Shown in pieces: positions 17,614-28,653 of a DNA stretch of 64,000 bases. The DNA comes from Enterobacter sp. BIGb0383 (GTDB lineage Bacteria; Pseudomonadota; Gammaproteobacteria; Enterobacterales; Enterobacteriaceae). The notes beneath the pieces are model-generated. The model made no database searches, was not told where the DNA came from, and saw only the letters and a program-made list of their open reading frames with translations. The position numbers and the translations under genes are program-made. Each line of letters begins with the position of its first letter. Position 1 is the first letter of the stretch. The stretch covers positions 930,001-994,000 of the forward strand of contig NZ_RJKQ01000002.1 in assembly GCF_003751845.1 (NCBI RefSeq). The letters run 5' to 3'.

Positions 17614-20277
17614 TTATGCCAGACGCGGGTTAACTTTATCTGCATCGATGTTGAATTTGGTGATAGCGTCAGCCACCACTTTCTTATCGATGTCGCCACG
17701 TTTAGCCAGTTCGCCCAGTGCTGCAACCACCACGTAAGAAGCATCAACTTCGAAGTGGTGACGCAGGTTTTCACGGCTGTCAGAGCGACCGAAGCCGTCG
17801 GTACCCAGTACGCGGTAATCATCAGCCGGTACATAAGTACGAACCTGCTCGGCGAACAGTTTCATATAGTCAGTAGATGCTACTGCCGGTGCGTCGCTCA
17901 GAACCTGAGCAATGTACGGCACACGCGGAGTTTCCAGCGGGTGCAGCATGTTCCAGCGCTCACAATCCTGGCCATCACGCGCCAGTTCAGTGAAGGAGGT
18001 TACGCTGAACACGTCAGAACCGATGCCGTAGTCTTTCGCCAGGATCTGCGCTGCTTCACGAACGTGACGCAGGATGGAGCCTGAACCCAGCAGCTGAACT
18101 TTACCTTTCGCGCCTTCAACTGTTTCCAGTTTGTAGATACCTTTACGGATACCTTCCTCAGCACCTTCCGGCATAGCCGGCATGTGGTAGTTTTCGTTCA
18201 GGGTGGTGATGTAGTAGTAAATGTTCTCTTGCGCTTCACCGTACATGCGATGCAGACCGTCATGCATGATGACCGCAACTTCGTAGGCGAAGGACGGATC
18301 GTAAGAGATACAGTTCGGGATAGTCAGAGACTGAATATGGCTGTGGCCATCTTCGTGCTGCAGACCTTCACCGTTCAGAGTCGTACGACCGGAAGTACCA
18401 CCGATCAGGAAGCCACGCGCCTGCTGGTCACCTGCTGCCCAGCACAGGTCGCCGATACGCTGGAAACCGAACATGGAGTAGTAGATGTAGAACGGGATCA
18501 TCGGCAGATTGTTGGTGCTGTAAGAAGTTGCAGCGGCCAGCCAGGAAGAACCTGCGCCCAGCTCGTTGATCCCTTCCTGCAGAATCTGACCTTTCTCGTC
18601 TTCTTTGTAGTAGGCAACCTGCTCACGGTCCTGCGGGGTGTACTGCTGGCCGTTCGGGCTGTAAATACCGATCTGACGGAACAGACCTTCCATACCAAAG
18701 GTACGCGCTTCGTCGGCGATGATCGGAACCAGACGATCTTTGATCGACTTGTTCTTCAGCATCACGTTCAGGGCACGAACGAAAGCGATGGTGGTGGAGA
18801 TCTCTTTGTTCTGCTCTTCCAGCAGCTGGGAGAAGTCAGAGAGTTCCGGCAGTTCCAGCTTCTCGCTGAAGTTAGGCTGACGAGACGGCAGGTAGCCGTT
18901 CAGCTTCTGACGCTGTGCGTGCAGATAGGTGTGCTCTTCAGACCCTTCAGGGAAGGTGATGTAAGACAGTTTTTCAACCTGCTCATCGGAGACAGGAACA
19001 TTGAAGCGGTCGCGGATATAGCGCACGCCGTCCATGTTCATTTTCTTCACCTGGTGAGCGATGTTTTTACCTTCAGCGGTATCACCCATGCCGTAACCTT
19101 TGATGGTATGGGCCAGGATAACGGTCGCTTTGCCGGTAGTTTCCTGCGCTTTTTTCAGTGCAGCGTAGACTTTCTTCGGATCGTGACCACCGCGGTTCAG
19201 TGCCCAGATCTGTTCGTCAGACCAGTCGGCAACCAGCGCTGCAGTTTCCGGATATTTACCGAAGAAGTGCTCACGAACGTAGGCACCGTCTTTGGATTTG
19301 AAGGTCTGGTAGTCGCCGTCAACGGTTTCGTTCATCAGCTGGATCAGTTTACCGCTGGTGTCTTTACGCAGCAGCTCATCCCAACGACCGCCCCACATGA
19401 CTTTGATAACGTTCCAGCCGGCGCCGCTAAAGATGCCTTCCAGTTCGTTGATGATCTTGCCGTTGCCGGTTACCGGACCATCCAGACGCTGCAGGTTACA
19501 GTTGATGATGAAGCACAGGTTGTCCAGTTTCTCACGGGTGGCGATAGTGATCGCACCTTTGGATTCCGGCTCATCCATTTCGCCGTCGCCCAGGAAGGCG
19601 TAAACGGTCTGTTTGGAGGTGTCTTTCAGGCCACGGTGTTCCAGATATTTCAGGAATTTAGCCTGGTAGATCGCACCAATCGGGCCCAGGCCCATGGATA
19701 CGGTCGGGAACTGCCAGAATTCCGGCATCAGTTTCGGGTGCGGGTAAGAAGACAGACCGTTACCGTGAACTTCCTGACGGAAGTTGTTCATCTGATCTTC
19801 AGTCAGACGGCCTTCCAGGAACGCACGTGCGTACACGCCCGGAGAGATGTGACCCTGGAAGTACACCAGATCGCCGCCGTCCTGCTCGCTGCGCGCGCGG
19901 AAGAAGTGGTTGAAACACACTTCATAAACGGTTGCGGAAGACTGGAAGGATGCCATGTGGCCGCCCAGCTCGAGGTCTTTTTTAGACGCACGCAGCACGG
20001 TCATGATGGCGTTCCAGCGGATAGCAGAACGAATACGACGTTCCAGCTCCAGATTGCCCGGGTATTCCGGTTCATCTTCAACGGCAATAGTGTTGACGTA
20101 GTTGTTAACCCCAGTGCCAACTGCAGTTTTCACGCCGCCTTTACGGGCTTCGGAAAGCAGTTGGTCGATCAGATACTGAGCACGCTCAACACCTTCTTCA
20201 CGGATGACCGATTCGATCGCCTGTAGCCAGTCGCGAGTTTCGATCGGATCCACGTCATTTTGTAAACGTTCTGACAT
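17614..20277 (-). CDS. aceE: Pyruvate dehydrogenase E1 component
   Basis: AceE is the homodimeric, thiamine-diphosphate-dependent decarboxylase of the pyruvate dehydrogenase complex and reductively acetylates the lipoyl groups of AceF. It has 887 residues, exactly as in E. coli. The cofactor motif [10 protein letters not shown]...NCN is visible around residues 230-262. The segment [21 protein letters not shown], near residue 640, contains the active-site loop histidines. It is followed closely by aceF; a 159-bp gap separates it from pdhR. Confidence 0.98.
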   Translation of the reverse strand: MSERLQNDVDPIETRDWLQAIESVIREEGVERAQYLIDQLLSEARKGGVKTAVGTGVNNYVNTIAVEDEPEYPGNLELERRIRSAIRWNAIMTVLRASKKDLELGGHMASFQSSATVYEVCFNHFFRARSEQDGGDLVYFQGHISPGVYARAFLEGRLTEDQMNNFRQEVHGNGLSSYPHPKLMPEFWQFPTVSMGLGPIGAIYQAKFLKYLEHRGLKDTSKQTVYAFLGDGEMDEPESKGAITIATREKLDNLCFIINCNLQRLDGPVTGNGKIINELEGIFSGAGWNVIKVMWGGRWDELLRKDTSGKLIQLMNETVDGDYQTFKSKDGAYVREHFFGKYPETAALVADWSDEQIWALNRGGHDPKKVYAALKKAQETTGKATVILAHTIKGYGMGDTAEGKNIAHQVKKMNMDGVRYIRDRFNVPVSDEQVEKLSYITFPEGSEEHTYLHAQRQKLNGYLPSRQPNFSEKLELPELSDFSQLLEEQNKEISTTIAFVRALNVMLKNKSIKDRLVPIIADEARTFGMEGLFRQIGIYSPNGQQYTPQDREQVAYYKEDEKGQILQEGINELGAGSSWLAAATSYSTNNLPMIPFYIYYSMFGFQRIGDLCWAAGDQQARGFLIGGTSGRTTLNGEGLQHEDGHSHIQSLTIPNCISYDPSFAYEVAVIMHDGLHRMYGEAQENIYYYITTLNENYHMPAMPEGAEEGIRKGIYKLETVEGAKGKVQLLGSGSILRHVREAAQILAKDYGIGSDVFSVTSFTELARDGQDCERWNMLHPLETPRVPYIAQVLSDAPAVASTDYMKLFAEQVRTYVPADDYRVLGTDGFGRSDSRENLRHHFEVDASYVVVAALGELAKRGDIDKKVVADAITKFNIDADKVNPRLA

Positions 20278-20436
20278 GGGTATTCCTTATCTATCTAGTT
20301 CGTTGATTTATCTGGAACCTGTCCCATTGCACTCTCCAGTAAGAATGCAATAAGACAGGTTCTGCGTTTAGTTGCCGCGCACATTAAAGGCGCTTCAGTT
20401 TCACATCTCCCGGCAAATCTTCTGCCAGAAAAATCA

Positions 20437-21201
20437 TTAATTCTTCCGCTGCTCCAGGCGGCGCATTGAGCGTTCACGACGGCTTTGCTCACGACTGCGA
20501 TCCAGCAGGATTTCTTCAATAAAGGCCAGGTGGCGATGGGACGCTTCACGCGCCTTTTCCGGCTCACCGGCGATAATGGCTTCAAACACGTCCGTACGGT
20601 GCTTGCTGACCAGCGGGAGCATCTCCCGTCGCGCGTACAGCAGCTCGAAGTTCTGACGGACGTTCTGTGCCAGCATCGGCTCCATGCAGCGTAGCAGATG
20701 AAGCAGCACCACATTATGCGCCGCTTCGGTGACAGCAATTTGATACTGCACAACCGCGTCGGACTCGGCGTCAAGATCGCCGGACTGCTGTGCCCGCTCG
20801 ATGGCCTGGTGCAATTCGCGAATGCGCGACTTGTCTTCGTCCGTGCTGCGCAGCGCGGCATAGTATGCGGCGATGCCTTCCAGCGCGTGGCGCGTCTCGA
20901 GCAGATCAAACTGGGATTCAGGGTGGTCGGAGAGCAATTCTACCAGCGGGTCGCTGAAGCTCTGCCAGAGGCTACTTTGAACAAAGGTACCGCCGCCCTG
21001 GCGACGAAGCAGCAGGCCCTTCGCTTCGAGACGTTGAATCGCCTCGCGCAGAGAGGGACGGGAAACGTCGAACTGTTTCGCCAGTTCGCGTTCAGGTGGA
21101 AGTTTTTCGCCGGGGCGCAATGTCCCCTCAAGAATCAAAAACTCCAGCTGCTGTTCAATCACATCGGATAGTTTTGGTTGGCGGATTTTGCTGTAGGCCA
21201 T
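20437..21201 (-). CDS. pdhR: Pyruvate-responsive repressor PdhR
   Basis: PdhR is a GntR-family (FadR subfamily) regulator that represses the pdhR-aceEF-lpd operon and some respiratory genes; pyruvate releases it from DNA. It has 254 residues, as in E. coli. The winged helix includes [21 protein letters not shown] (about 34-54), and an FCD effector domain with LETRHALEG and later histidines follows. It is the first gene of the operon and has a perfect PdhR box just upstream (21233-21249), so it controls itself. Confidence 0.98.
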   Translation of the reverse strand: MAYSKIRQPKLSDVIEQQLEFLILEGTLRPGEKLPPERELAKQFDVSRPSLREAIQRLEAKGLLLRRQGGGTFVQSSLWQSFSDPLVELLSDHPESQFDLLETRHALEGIAAYYAALRSTDEDKSRIRELHQAIERAQQSGDLDAESDAVVQYQIAVTEAAHNVVLLHLLRCMEPMLAQNVRQNFELLYARREMLPLVSKHRTDVFEAIIAGEPEKAREASHRHLAFIEEILLDRSREQSRRERSMRRLEQRKN

Positions 21202-21232
21202 TATTCCCTGTCTCTGCCATTAGCCCGGAGTC

Positions 21233-21249
21233 AATTGGTCTTACCAATT
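21233..21249. promoter_or_regulatory. PdhR operator
   Basis: AATTGGTCTTACCAATT is a perfect palindrome that fits the known PdhR consensus ATTGGTNNNACCAAT. It lies 31 bp upstream of the pdhR start, where it would block transcription of pdhR-aceEF-lpd. Confidence 0.92.
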
Positions 21250-21740
21250 TCATATTCGTGACGCTAAAGTAACAAAGTATTCACCTTCTGTCCATACAGG
21301 TTTTGATTGAAATCATTAAAGCCTGCACATTTTAACAACGTTACAGAAATAACGTTTCAAACATGTAACCTTGCACAAATGAGCAATTTACCCCCAAAGC
21401 GGCAATTTTAACTTTTGTGAAACGCTATAAACGTCACCCTGAACCGATTCACCATGTGAATATATGAATAGAAATGCACTTACCTCGCATGAGAATCGAA
21501 AAATCGTACCCCTTTTGGGGCGATCCCTCGGGTTACAAATGGTTTCTTTTTATTCAAGTCGTTATTGACCTTTATAAAGCAGGTGCATTCGTCTGCGCTT
21601 ACCACTATTCTTAATCTTGTGAAAGCATTAGGACGATAATCCCGCCCCTCTTTCCGTAAACAAATTAATACAAAGAATGGAATCTTATAATTACACGCAC
21701 ACAACCGTGTACACATAACAACCACACTCACGAGGTTTAA
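21250..21740. promoter_or_regulatory. pdhR/aroP divergent intergenic region
   Basis: About 490 bp of AT-rich DNA with no gene. It contains a 15-bp inverted repeat ATTCACCATGTGAAT (21447-21461). A possible TyrR box, CGTAAA-N6-AATACA (21655-21672), lies 69 bp before aroP; it matches the consensus TGTAAA-N6-TTTACA in 9 of 12 places. E. coli aroP is repressed by TyrR, so the site is plausible but not certain. Confidence 0.45.
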
Positions 21741-23081
21741 ATGGAAGGTCAACAGCTAAAGCGCGGCCTTAAAAACCGGCATATCCAGCTTATTGCCCTC
21801 GGCGGCGCGATAGGAACAGGCCTGTTCCTGGGGAGCGCATCCGTTATTCAGTCCGCCGGCCCCGGCATTATTCTGGGCTATGCCATCGCCGGTTTTATTG
21901 CTTTTCTGATTATGCGCCAGCTGGGCGAGATGGTCGTTGACGAGCCGGTTGCCGGTTCCTTCAGCCACTTCGCCTATAAATACTGGGGCGGTTTCGCAGG
22001 CTTTGCTTCCGGCTGGAACTACTGGGTGCTCTATGTCCTGGTGGCGATGGCGGAACTGACCGCCGTCGGCAAATATGTGCAATTCTGGTATCCCGAGATC
22101 CCGACCTGGGTCTCCGCTGCGGTCTTCTTCGTTGTCATCAACGCCATCAACCTGACCCACGTAAAAGTGTTTGGCGAAATGGAGTTCTGGTTTGCGATTA
22201 TTAAAGTCATTGCCGTAGTGGCGATGATCCTGTTCGGCGGCTGGCTGCTGTTCAGCGGCAACGGCGGCCCGCAGGCGACCGTTCGCAACCTCTGGGAGCA
22301 GGGCGGTTTCCTGCCTCACGGCATAACCGGGCTGGTGATGATGATGGCAATCATTATGTTCTCGTTTGGCGGACTGGAGCTGGTGGGGATCACCGCCGCT
22401 GAAGCCGACAACCCGGAGCAGAGCATCCCGAAAGCCACCAACCAGGTGATTTGGCGTATTCTGATCTTCTACGTGGGCTCGCTGGCAGTCCTGCTGTCGC
22501 TGCTGCCGTGGACCCGTGTTACCGCTGATACCAGCCCGTTTGTCCTGATCTTCCATGAGCTGGGCGATACCCTTGTGGCGAACACGCTTAACGTCGTGGT
22601 CCTGACCGCCGCACTCTCGGTCTATAACAGCTGCGTTTACTGTAATAGCCGGATGCTGTTCGGCCTTGCCCAGCAGGGCAACGCGCCAAAAGCGCTGCTG
22701 AAGGTCGATAAGCGCGGCGTGCCGGTTAACACCATTATCGTCTCGGCCACGGTCACTGCCCTGTGCGTGCTGATTAACTACCTGGCGCCGGACTCGGCCT
22801 TTGGCCTGCTGATGGCGCTGGTGGTCTCTGCTCTGGTGATTAACTGGGCGATGATCAGCCTGGCGCATATGGAGTTCCGCCGCGCCAAAAAGCAGCAGGG
22901 CGTCACCACGCGCTTCCCTGCCCTGCTCTATCCGCTGGGTAACTGGGTCTGCCTGCTGTTTATGGCGGCGGTACTGGTGATTATGGCGATAACGCCGGGG
23001 ATGGCGATCTCCGTCTGGCTGATCCCGGTCTGGGTGGTGATTCTCGGCATCGGCTATCTGATCAAGCAGAAAAATGCATAA
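21741..23081 (+). CDS. aroP: Aromatic amino acid permease AroP
   Basis: AroP is an inner-membrane APC-family permease that imports phenylalanine, tyrosine and tryptophan with protons. The 446 residues form about 12 hydrophobic segments. The family's first-helix motif IALGGAIGTGLFLGSA (about 16-31) and the AAEADNPEQSIPKATNQV loop are present. Compared with E. coli (457 residues) it lacks a few residues after MEGQQ and has a shorter C-terminal tail, ending LIKQKNA. The start follows an AGG-type site in CACGAGGTTTAA. A strong hairpin at 23104-23129 follows the stop. Confidence 0.95.
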   Translation: MEGQQLKRGLKNRHIQLIALGGAIGTGLFLGSASVIQSAGPGIILGYAIAGFIAFLIMRQLGEMVVDEPVAGSFSHFAYKYWGGFAGFASGWNYWVLYVLVAMAELTAVGKYVQFWYPEIPTWVSAAVFFVVINAINLTHVKVFGEMEFWFAIIKVIAVVAMILFGGWLLFSGNGGPQATVRNLWEQGGFLPHGITGLVMMMAIIMFSFGGLELVGITAAEADNPEQSIPKATNQVIWRILIFYVGSLAVLLSLLPWTRVTADTSPFVLIFHELGDTLVANTLNVVVLTAALSVYNSCVYCNSRMLFGLAQQGNAPKALLKVDKRGVPVNTIIVSATVTALCVLINYLAPDSAFGLLMALVVSALVINWAMISLAHMEFRRAKKQQGVTTRFPALLYPLGNWVCLLFMAAVLVIMAITPGMAISVWLIPVWVVILGIGYLIKQKNA

Positions 23082-23103
23082 GCGCTAAGCGCTATTTGTT
23101 CCT

Positions 23104-23129
23104 CTCTGCACCCGTTTCAGGGTGCAGAG
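23104..23129 (+). terminator. Hairpin after aroP
   Basis: CTCTGCACCC and GGGTGCAGAG pair perfectly over 10 bp with a 6-nt loop, 23 bp after the aroP stop. The following T-run is poor, but position and stability suggest a terminator. It separates aroP from the sugar-transport pair. Confidence 0.65.
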
Positions 23130-23255
23130 CCTGTTACAGACTTCACACTTTCCTTCCGACAACCATTTCGTCCATATCAGCGACCTATTACTGCTACGCA
23201 ATTATCGCTTCGCAGGCAAATAATTCTCGCCATACCCTGAGGTGGAGACCTGTGG

Positions 23256-24662
23256 ATGGACAATAGCAAACTGTCAGTCAAAGAGAAGATTGGTTACGGC
23301 ATGGGTGACGCCGGCTGTAATATTATCTTCGGCGCTATAATGTTGTTTGTTAACTATTTCTATACGGATATCTTCGGCCTGGCCCCGGCGCTGGTGGGCG
23401 TGCTGCTGCTGTCGATCCGCGTGATAGACGCCGTTACCGACCCGATTATGGGCGCGCTGGCCGACCGGACCCGCAGTAAATATGGCCGATTCCGTCCCTG
23501 GCTGCTGTGGATTGCCCTGCCCTATGCCCTGTTCAGCGTCCTGATGTTTACCACGCCGGACTGGACCTACAATAGCAAGGTTATCTATGCCTTCGTTACC
23601 TACTTCCTGCTGTCGCTGACCTATACCGCCATCAATATTCCGTACTGCTCGCTGGGCGGCGTGATCACTAACGACCCGAAAGAGCGCGTTGCCTGTCAGT
23701 CCTACCGCTTTGTGATGGTGGGGATTGCCACCCTGCTGCTCTCCCTGACCCTGTTGCCAATGGCAGAATGGTTCGGCGGCGAGGATAAAGCCAAAGGCTA
23801 TCAGATGGCGATGACCGTGCTGGCGTTTATCGGCATGTGTATGTTCCTGTTCTGCTTCGCCACCGTTCGCGAACGCGTTCGTCCGGCGGTCCAGAGCAAT
23901 GACGAGCTGAAAAAAGACTTCCGTGACGTCTGGAAAAACGATCAGTGGGTCCGCATCCTGCTGCTGACCCTGTGCAACGTCTGCCCCGGCTTTATCCGCA
24001 TGGCGGCCACCATGTACTACGTCACCTGGGTGATGCAGCAAAGTACCCACTTTGCCACCCTGTTTATCAGCCTCGGCGTGGTGGGCATGATGATCGGCAG
24101 TATGCTGGCGAAGGTGCTGACCGACCGCTGGTGCAAACTGAAAGTCTTCTTCTGGACCAATATCGCACTGGCGATCTTCTCCAGCGCCTTCTACTTCTTT
24201 GACCCGCGGGCGACCACGCTTATTATGGTGCTCTACTTCCTGCTCAATGTCCTGCATCAGATCCCGTCCCCGCTGCACTGGTCTCTGATGGCCGATGTGG
24301 ATGACTACGGCGAGTGGAAAACCGGGAAACGTATTACCGGGATCAGCTTCTCCGGCAACATCTTTTTCCTCAAAATCGGCCTGGCCGTGGCCGGGGCGAT
24401 GGTAGCCTTCCTGCTCTCCTGGTACGGCTATGACGCCGGCGCCAAACAGCAGAGCGCAACCGCCATCAACGGGATTGTGCTGCTCTTTACCGTGATCCCG
24501 GGCGTAGGTTATCTGATCACCGCGGGCGTGGTGCGCCTGATGAAAGTGGACCGCGAGCTGATGCAGCGGATCCAGCAGGATCTGGAAAAACGCCGTGCCA
24601 ACTACCGCGAGTTAAATGAGACGTCAGATATCGGTGGCGTACACAACGTAAGGAAAGCGTAA
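23256..24662 (+). CDS. GPH-family (glycoside-pentoside-hexuronide) sugar transporter
   Basis: The 468-residue protein has 12 hydrophobic segments and the signature features of the GPH:cation symporter family: GYGMGDAGCNIIFG at the N-terminus, and RVIDAVTDPIMGALADRTRSKYGRFRPW after helix 2. The late DVDDYGEWKTGKRITG loop is also typical. E. coli relatives are YicJ, YagG and XynT-type proteins, which import glycosides or oligosaccharides with Na+ or H+. GGTGGAG lies 8 bp before the ATG. Its stop overlaps the GH43 gene (TAATG), so the two are one operon. The pair sits between aroP and ampE, which are adjacent in E. coli. Likely cargo is a pentose-containing oligosaccharide. Confidence 0.88.
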   Translation: MDNSKLSVKEKIGYGMGDAGCNIIFGAIMLFVNYFYTDIFGLAPALVGVLLLSIRVIDAVTDPIMGALADRTRSKYGRFRPWLLWIALPYALFSVLMFTTPDWTYNSKVIYAFVTYFLLSLTYTAINIPYCSLGGVITNDPKERVACQSYRFVMVGIATLLLSLTLLPMAEWFGGEDKAKGYQMAMTVLAFIGMCMFLFCFATVRERVRPAVQSNDELKKDFRDVWKNDQWVRILLLTLCNVCPGFIRMAATMYYVTWVMQQSTHFATLFISLGVVGMMIGSMLAKVLTDRWCKLKVFFWTNIALAIFSSAFYFFDPRATTLIMVLYFLLNVLHQIPSPLHWSLMADVDDYGEWKTGKRITGISFSGNIFFLKIGLAVAGAMVAFLLSWYGYDAGAKQQSATAINGIVLLFTVIPGVGYLITAGVVRLMKVDRELMQRIQQDLEKRRANYRELNETSDIGGVHNVRKA

Positions 24663-25612
24663 TGAAAAACTGGCCCAATCCCTTTATTGAACAGCGCGCC
24701 GACCCGTTTATTCTGCGCCATGAAGGGGAATACTACTTTATCGCTTCCGTACCGGAGTATGACCGGCTGGAAATTCGTCGCTCGACCACCCTCGAAGGTC
24801 TGCGCGATGCGCCGGGCGTAGTGGTATGGCGCAAGCCGGACAGCGGCCCGATGAGCCATCTGATCTGGGCGCCGGAACTGCACGTTATCGATGGCAAATG
24901 GGTGATCTACTTTGCCGCCGCGCATACGCAGGCTTTCGACGCGCTGGGCATGTTCCAGCACCGCATGTTCGTGCTGGAGTGTGCCGACAGCGATCCTCAG
25001 CGCGGGAAATGGGTTGAACGCGGTGAGTTAAAAACCCAGTTTGACAGCTTCGCCCTCGACGCCACCACCTTCTCGCATCAGGGCAGGCAGTGGTATTTAT
25101 GGGCGCAAAAAGATCCCGCGATACCCGGTAATACCAACCTCTATCTGGCCGAGCTGGAAAATGCGTGGACGATTAAGGGTAAGCCGGTGATGCTCAGCAA
25201 ACCGGAACTGGAGTGGGAGTGCCGCGGTTTTCTGGTCAACGAAGGTCCGGCGGTCATTCGCCACGGCGATAAGCTGTTTGTCACCTACTCCGCCAGCGCC
25301 ACCGATGAGAACTACTGTATCGGGCTGTTATGGATAGACGTCAAGGCCGACCCGCAGGAAACCGCCAACTGGCATAAATCGCCGCAGCCGGTGTTTACCA
25401 CCAGTTGGGAAAATCGTCAGTTTGGGCCGGGCCACAACAGCTTTACGCAAACCCCTGAGGGTGAGGACGTGCTGGTCTATCACGCGAGGAACTACACCGA
25501 GATCGAAGGCGATCCGCTTTACGATCCGAATCGCCACACCCGCCTGAAGCTGATTCGCTGGCAGGAAAACGGGATGCCTGACTTCGGCATCCCGCATGCG
25601 GATTCACATTAA
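24662..25612 (+). CDS. Family 43 glycoside hydrolase, probably arabinosidase/xylosidase-like
   Basis: The 316-residue protein shows the five-bladed beta-propeller pattern of GH43. Likely catalytic residues are the base D14 (RADPF), the pKa-modulating D133 (ALDAT) and the acid E194 (NEGPAV), with the conserved H258 in GPGHNSF. GH43 enzymes mostly cleave arabinofuranosyl or xylosyl linkages, but substrate cannot be assigned from sequence alone. There is no signal peptide, so it acts in the cytoplasm on sugars brought in by the transporter encoded directly upstream. It ends 18 bp from the convergent ampE. No regulator gene is adjacent. Confidence 0.87.
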   Translation: MKNWPNPFIEQRADPFILRHEGEYYFIASVPEYDRLEIRRSTTLEGLRDAPGVVVWRKPDSGPMSHLIWAPELHVIDGKWVIYFAAAHTQAFDALGMFQHRMFVLECADSDPQRGKWVERGELKTQFDSFALDATTFSHQGRQWYLWAQKDPAIPGNTNLYLAELENAWTIKGKPVMLSKPELEWECRGFLVNEGPAVIRHGDKLFVTYSASATDENYCIGLLWIDVKADPQETANWHKSPQPVFTTSWENRQFGPGHNSFTQTPEGEDVLVYHARNYTEIEGDPLYDPNRHTRLKLIRWQENGMPDFGIPHADSH

Positions 25613-25619
25613 TCGACAA

Positions 25620-25646
25620 CGGCGCGCGGGCTACATCAGCGCGCCG
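25620..25646. terminator. Hairpin at the GH43/ampE convergent ends
   Basis: CGGCGCGC (25620-25627) and GCGCGCCG (25639-25646) form an 8-bp GC stem around an 11-nt loop. It spans the gap and the last codons of ampE. No T-run is present, so its role as terminator is uncertain. Confidence 0.4.
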
Positions 25647-26485
25647 TAAATCGTCAGCAGTGCCACCACGACCACCACGGCAAGCGAGGTTTTCTTCGCC
25701 ATCAGCACGGCCGCCTTCGGCGTTTCCACCTTATCGACATGCGGCTCGCGGGCCAGCGAAAGCTGGGCCAGGTAGCTCAGTACCTGATACTGGGCGGTAT
25801 GGCGATCGCCAAGTGAGGCAAACCAGGCGGGAAGCGCCTTTTCACCGTGACCAATCAGGGCATAGACCACGCCCACCAGCCGCACCGGCAGCCAGTCCAC
25901 CACGTGAAGCACGCCGTCGATACCCGACTGTACGCGCTGATGCGGCGTCTGATAGCGCGCCAGCCACGACTGCCAGGCGCGTAAAAAGGCATAGCCCACC
26001 AGCGTTACCGGTCCCCAGGGGCCGCCGACGATAAACCAGAACAGCGGAGCCAGATAAAAGCGATAGTTGATCCACAGCAGCCCATTTTGCAGCTCGCGGA
26101 GATATTCACGCTCGTCGCACTCCGGCGGCACGCCGTGGATCAGGGTCAGCTCGCTGGCCATCGCATCGCGGGCGTGGGCATCATCGCGGGCGGCGGCCTT
26201 CAGGTACGCATGGTAATGCAGACGCACCTTGCCCGCGCCGATACAGAGCAGTCCCAGCAGGATCCAGACCACCAGCAGCGGGACATTAAACAGCAGACCG
26301 GAGAGTGCACGCAGGATCAGGAAGGTTGCCGCCATCGCCAGCGCGGTCATCAGTAGCGTATGCAGCAGGGAGAAGTGGCGAACACGGCGGAACAGCGCCT
26401 CCAGGCGATGGTCCAGATGCCAGTGCTCACCCAGCTTAAACAGACGCTCGGCCAGCAGCACGAGAAGTGCGGTAAACAGTGTCAT
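25631..26485 (-). CDS. ampE: AmpE inner-membrane protein
   Basis: AmpE is an inner-membrane protein of the ampDE operon with proposed sensory or signalling functions linked to beta-lactamase induction; its exact activity is not known. The 284 residues equal E. coli AmpE. Hydrophobic segments near the N-terminus ([15 protein letters not shown]), at about 40-90, around 140-165, and at the C-terminus ([16 protein letters not shown]) fit four membrane passes. It begins one base after the ampD stop. The convergent GH43 gene ends 18 bp from it. Confidence 0.95.
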   Translation of the reverse strand: MTLFTALLVLLAERLFKLGEHWHLDHRLEALFRRVRHFSLLHTLLMTALAMAATFLILRALSGLLFNVPLLVVWILLGLLCIGAGKVRLHYHAYLKAAARDDAHARDAMASELTLIHGVPPECDEREYLRELQNGLLWINYRFYLAPLFWFIVGGPWGPVTLVGYAFLRAWQSWLARYQTPHQRVQSGIDGVLHVVDWLPVRLVGVVYALIGHGEKALPAWFASLGDRHTAQYQVLSYLAQLSLAREPHVDKVETPKAAVLMAKKTSLAVVVVVALLTIYGALM

Positions 26486-26486
26486 C

Positions 26487-28010
<1,524 letters not shown>

Positions 28011-28033
28011 CGCCTGCTGCGCTGATGTTGACT

Positions 28034-28057
28034 AACGGGCCGCTGGCCCGTTTTTTT
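28034..28057 (+). terminator. nadC terminator
   Basis: ACGGGCC-GCT-GGCCCGT followed by a run of T, 24 bp after the nadC stop. It separates nadC from ppdD. Confidence 0.92.
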
Positions 28058-28194
28058 CGAGCGGCTTCGCAACGCCCGCTTCACCGCTGCACAGCGGAAA
28101 TAAAAACCGGAACCCGCCTTCACAACTCATCTTTTGTGCCTCGCCTCCTTTAACTGCGGCTGTCAGATTACGCCCAGCCAACAAAGGAGTGACT

Positions 28195-28653
28195 ATGAGC
28201 AAACAACGAGGATTTACCCTTATCGAACTGATGGTGGTCATCGGCATCATCGCAATTCTTAGCGCCATCGGCGTCCCCGCCTGGCAGAACTATCTTCGCA
28301 AAGCGGCGCTCACCGATATGCTGCAGGCCTTTATGCCCTACCGTACCGCTATCGAACTCTGCGCCCTCGATCGCGGGGGCCCGCAGGATTGCAGCGCAGG
28401 CAGCAACGGCGTGCCGTCACCGACCACCACCCGCTACGTGTCGGCAATTGCCGTTAGCCGGGGAATCGTCACCCTGACCGGACGAGAAAGCCTGACCGGC
28501 CTGCAGGTTGTTATGACCCCAGCCTGGGATAATGCTAACGGGCTAACCGGCTGGCAGCGCAGCTGTGATATCCAGAGCGACAGCGCCCTGAAGCAGGCCT
28601 GCGGTGAGGTCTTCCGCTTCAATGCACCGGCAGATGCAGGAGGCGGCGCATGA
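28195..28653 (+). CDS. ppdD: Type IV prepilin PpdD
   Basis: PpdD is the major pilin subunit of the enterobacterial type IV pilus. The 152-residue precursor (E. coli 146) has a short basic leader ending in G6, cleaved before F7 by prepilin peptidase, and then FTLIELMVVIGIIAIL with the invariant glutamate at mature position 5. Cysteines further on fit the usual disulfides. The ATG at 28195 is preceded by AAAGGAG at 5 bp; the upstream GTG overlaps that site and is not the start. Its stop overlaps hofB (ATGA). The C-terminal tail, rich in glycine and alanine, is longer than in E. coli. Confidence 0.96.
   Translation: MSKQRGFTLIELMVVIGIIAILSAIGVPAWQNYLRKAALTDMLQAFMPYRTAIELCALDRGGPQDCSAGSNGVPSPTTTRYVSAIAVSRGIVTLTGRESLTGLQVVMTPAWDNANGLTGWQRSCDIQSDSALKQACGEVFRFNAPADAGGGA

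Noticed and set aside
18184-20226. 680-codon open frame antisense to aceE
   Set aside because: Shadow of aceE from codon bias; no ribosome-binding site and no recognisable domain.
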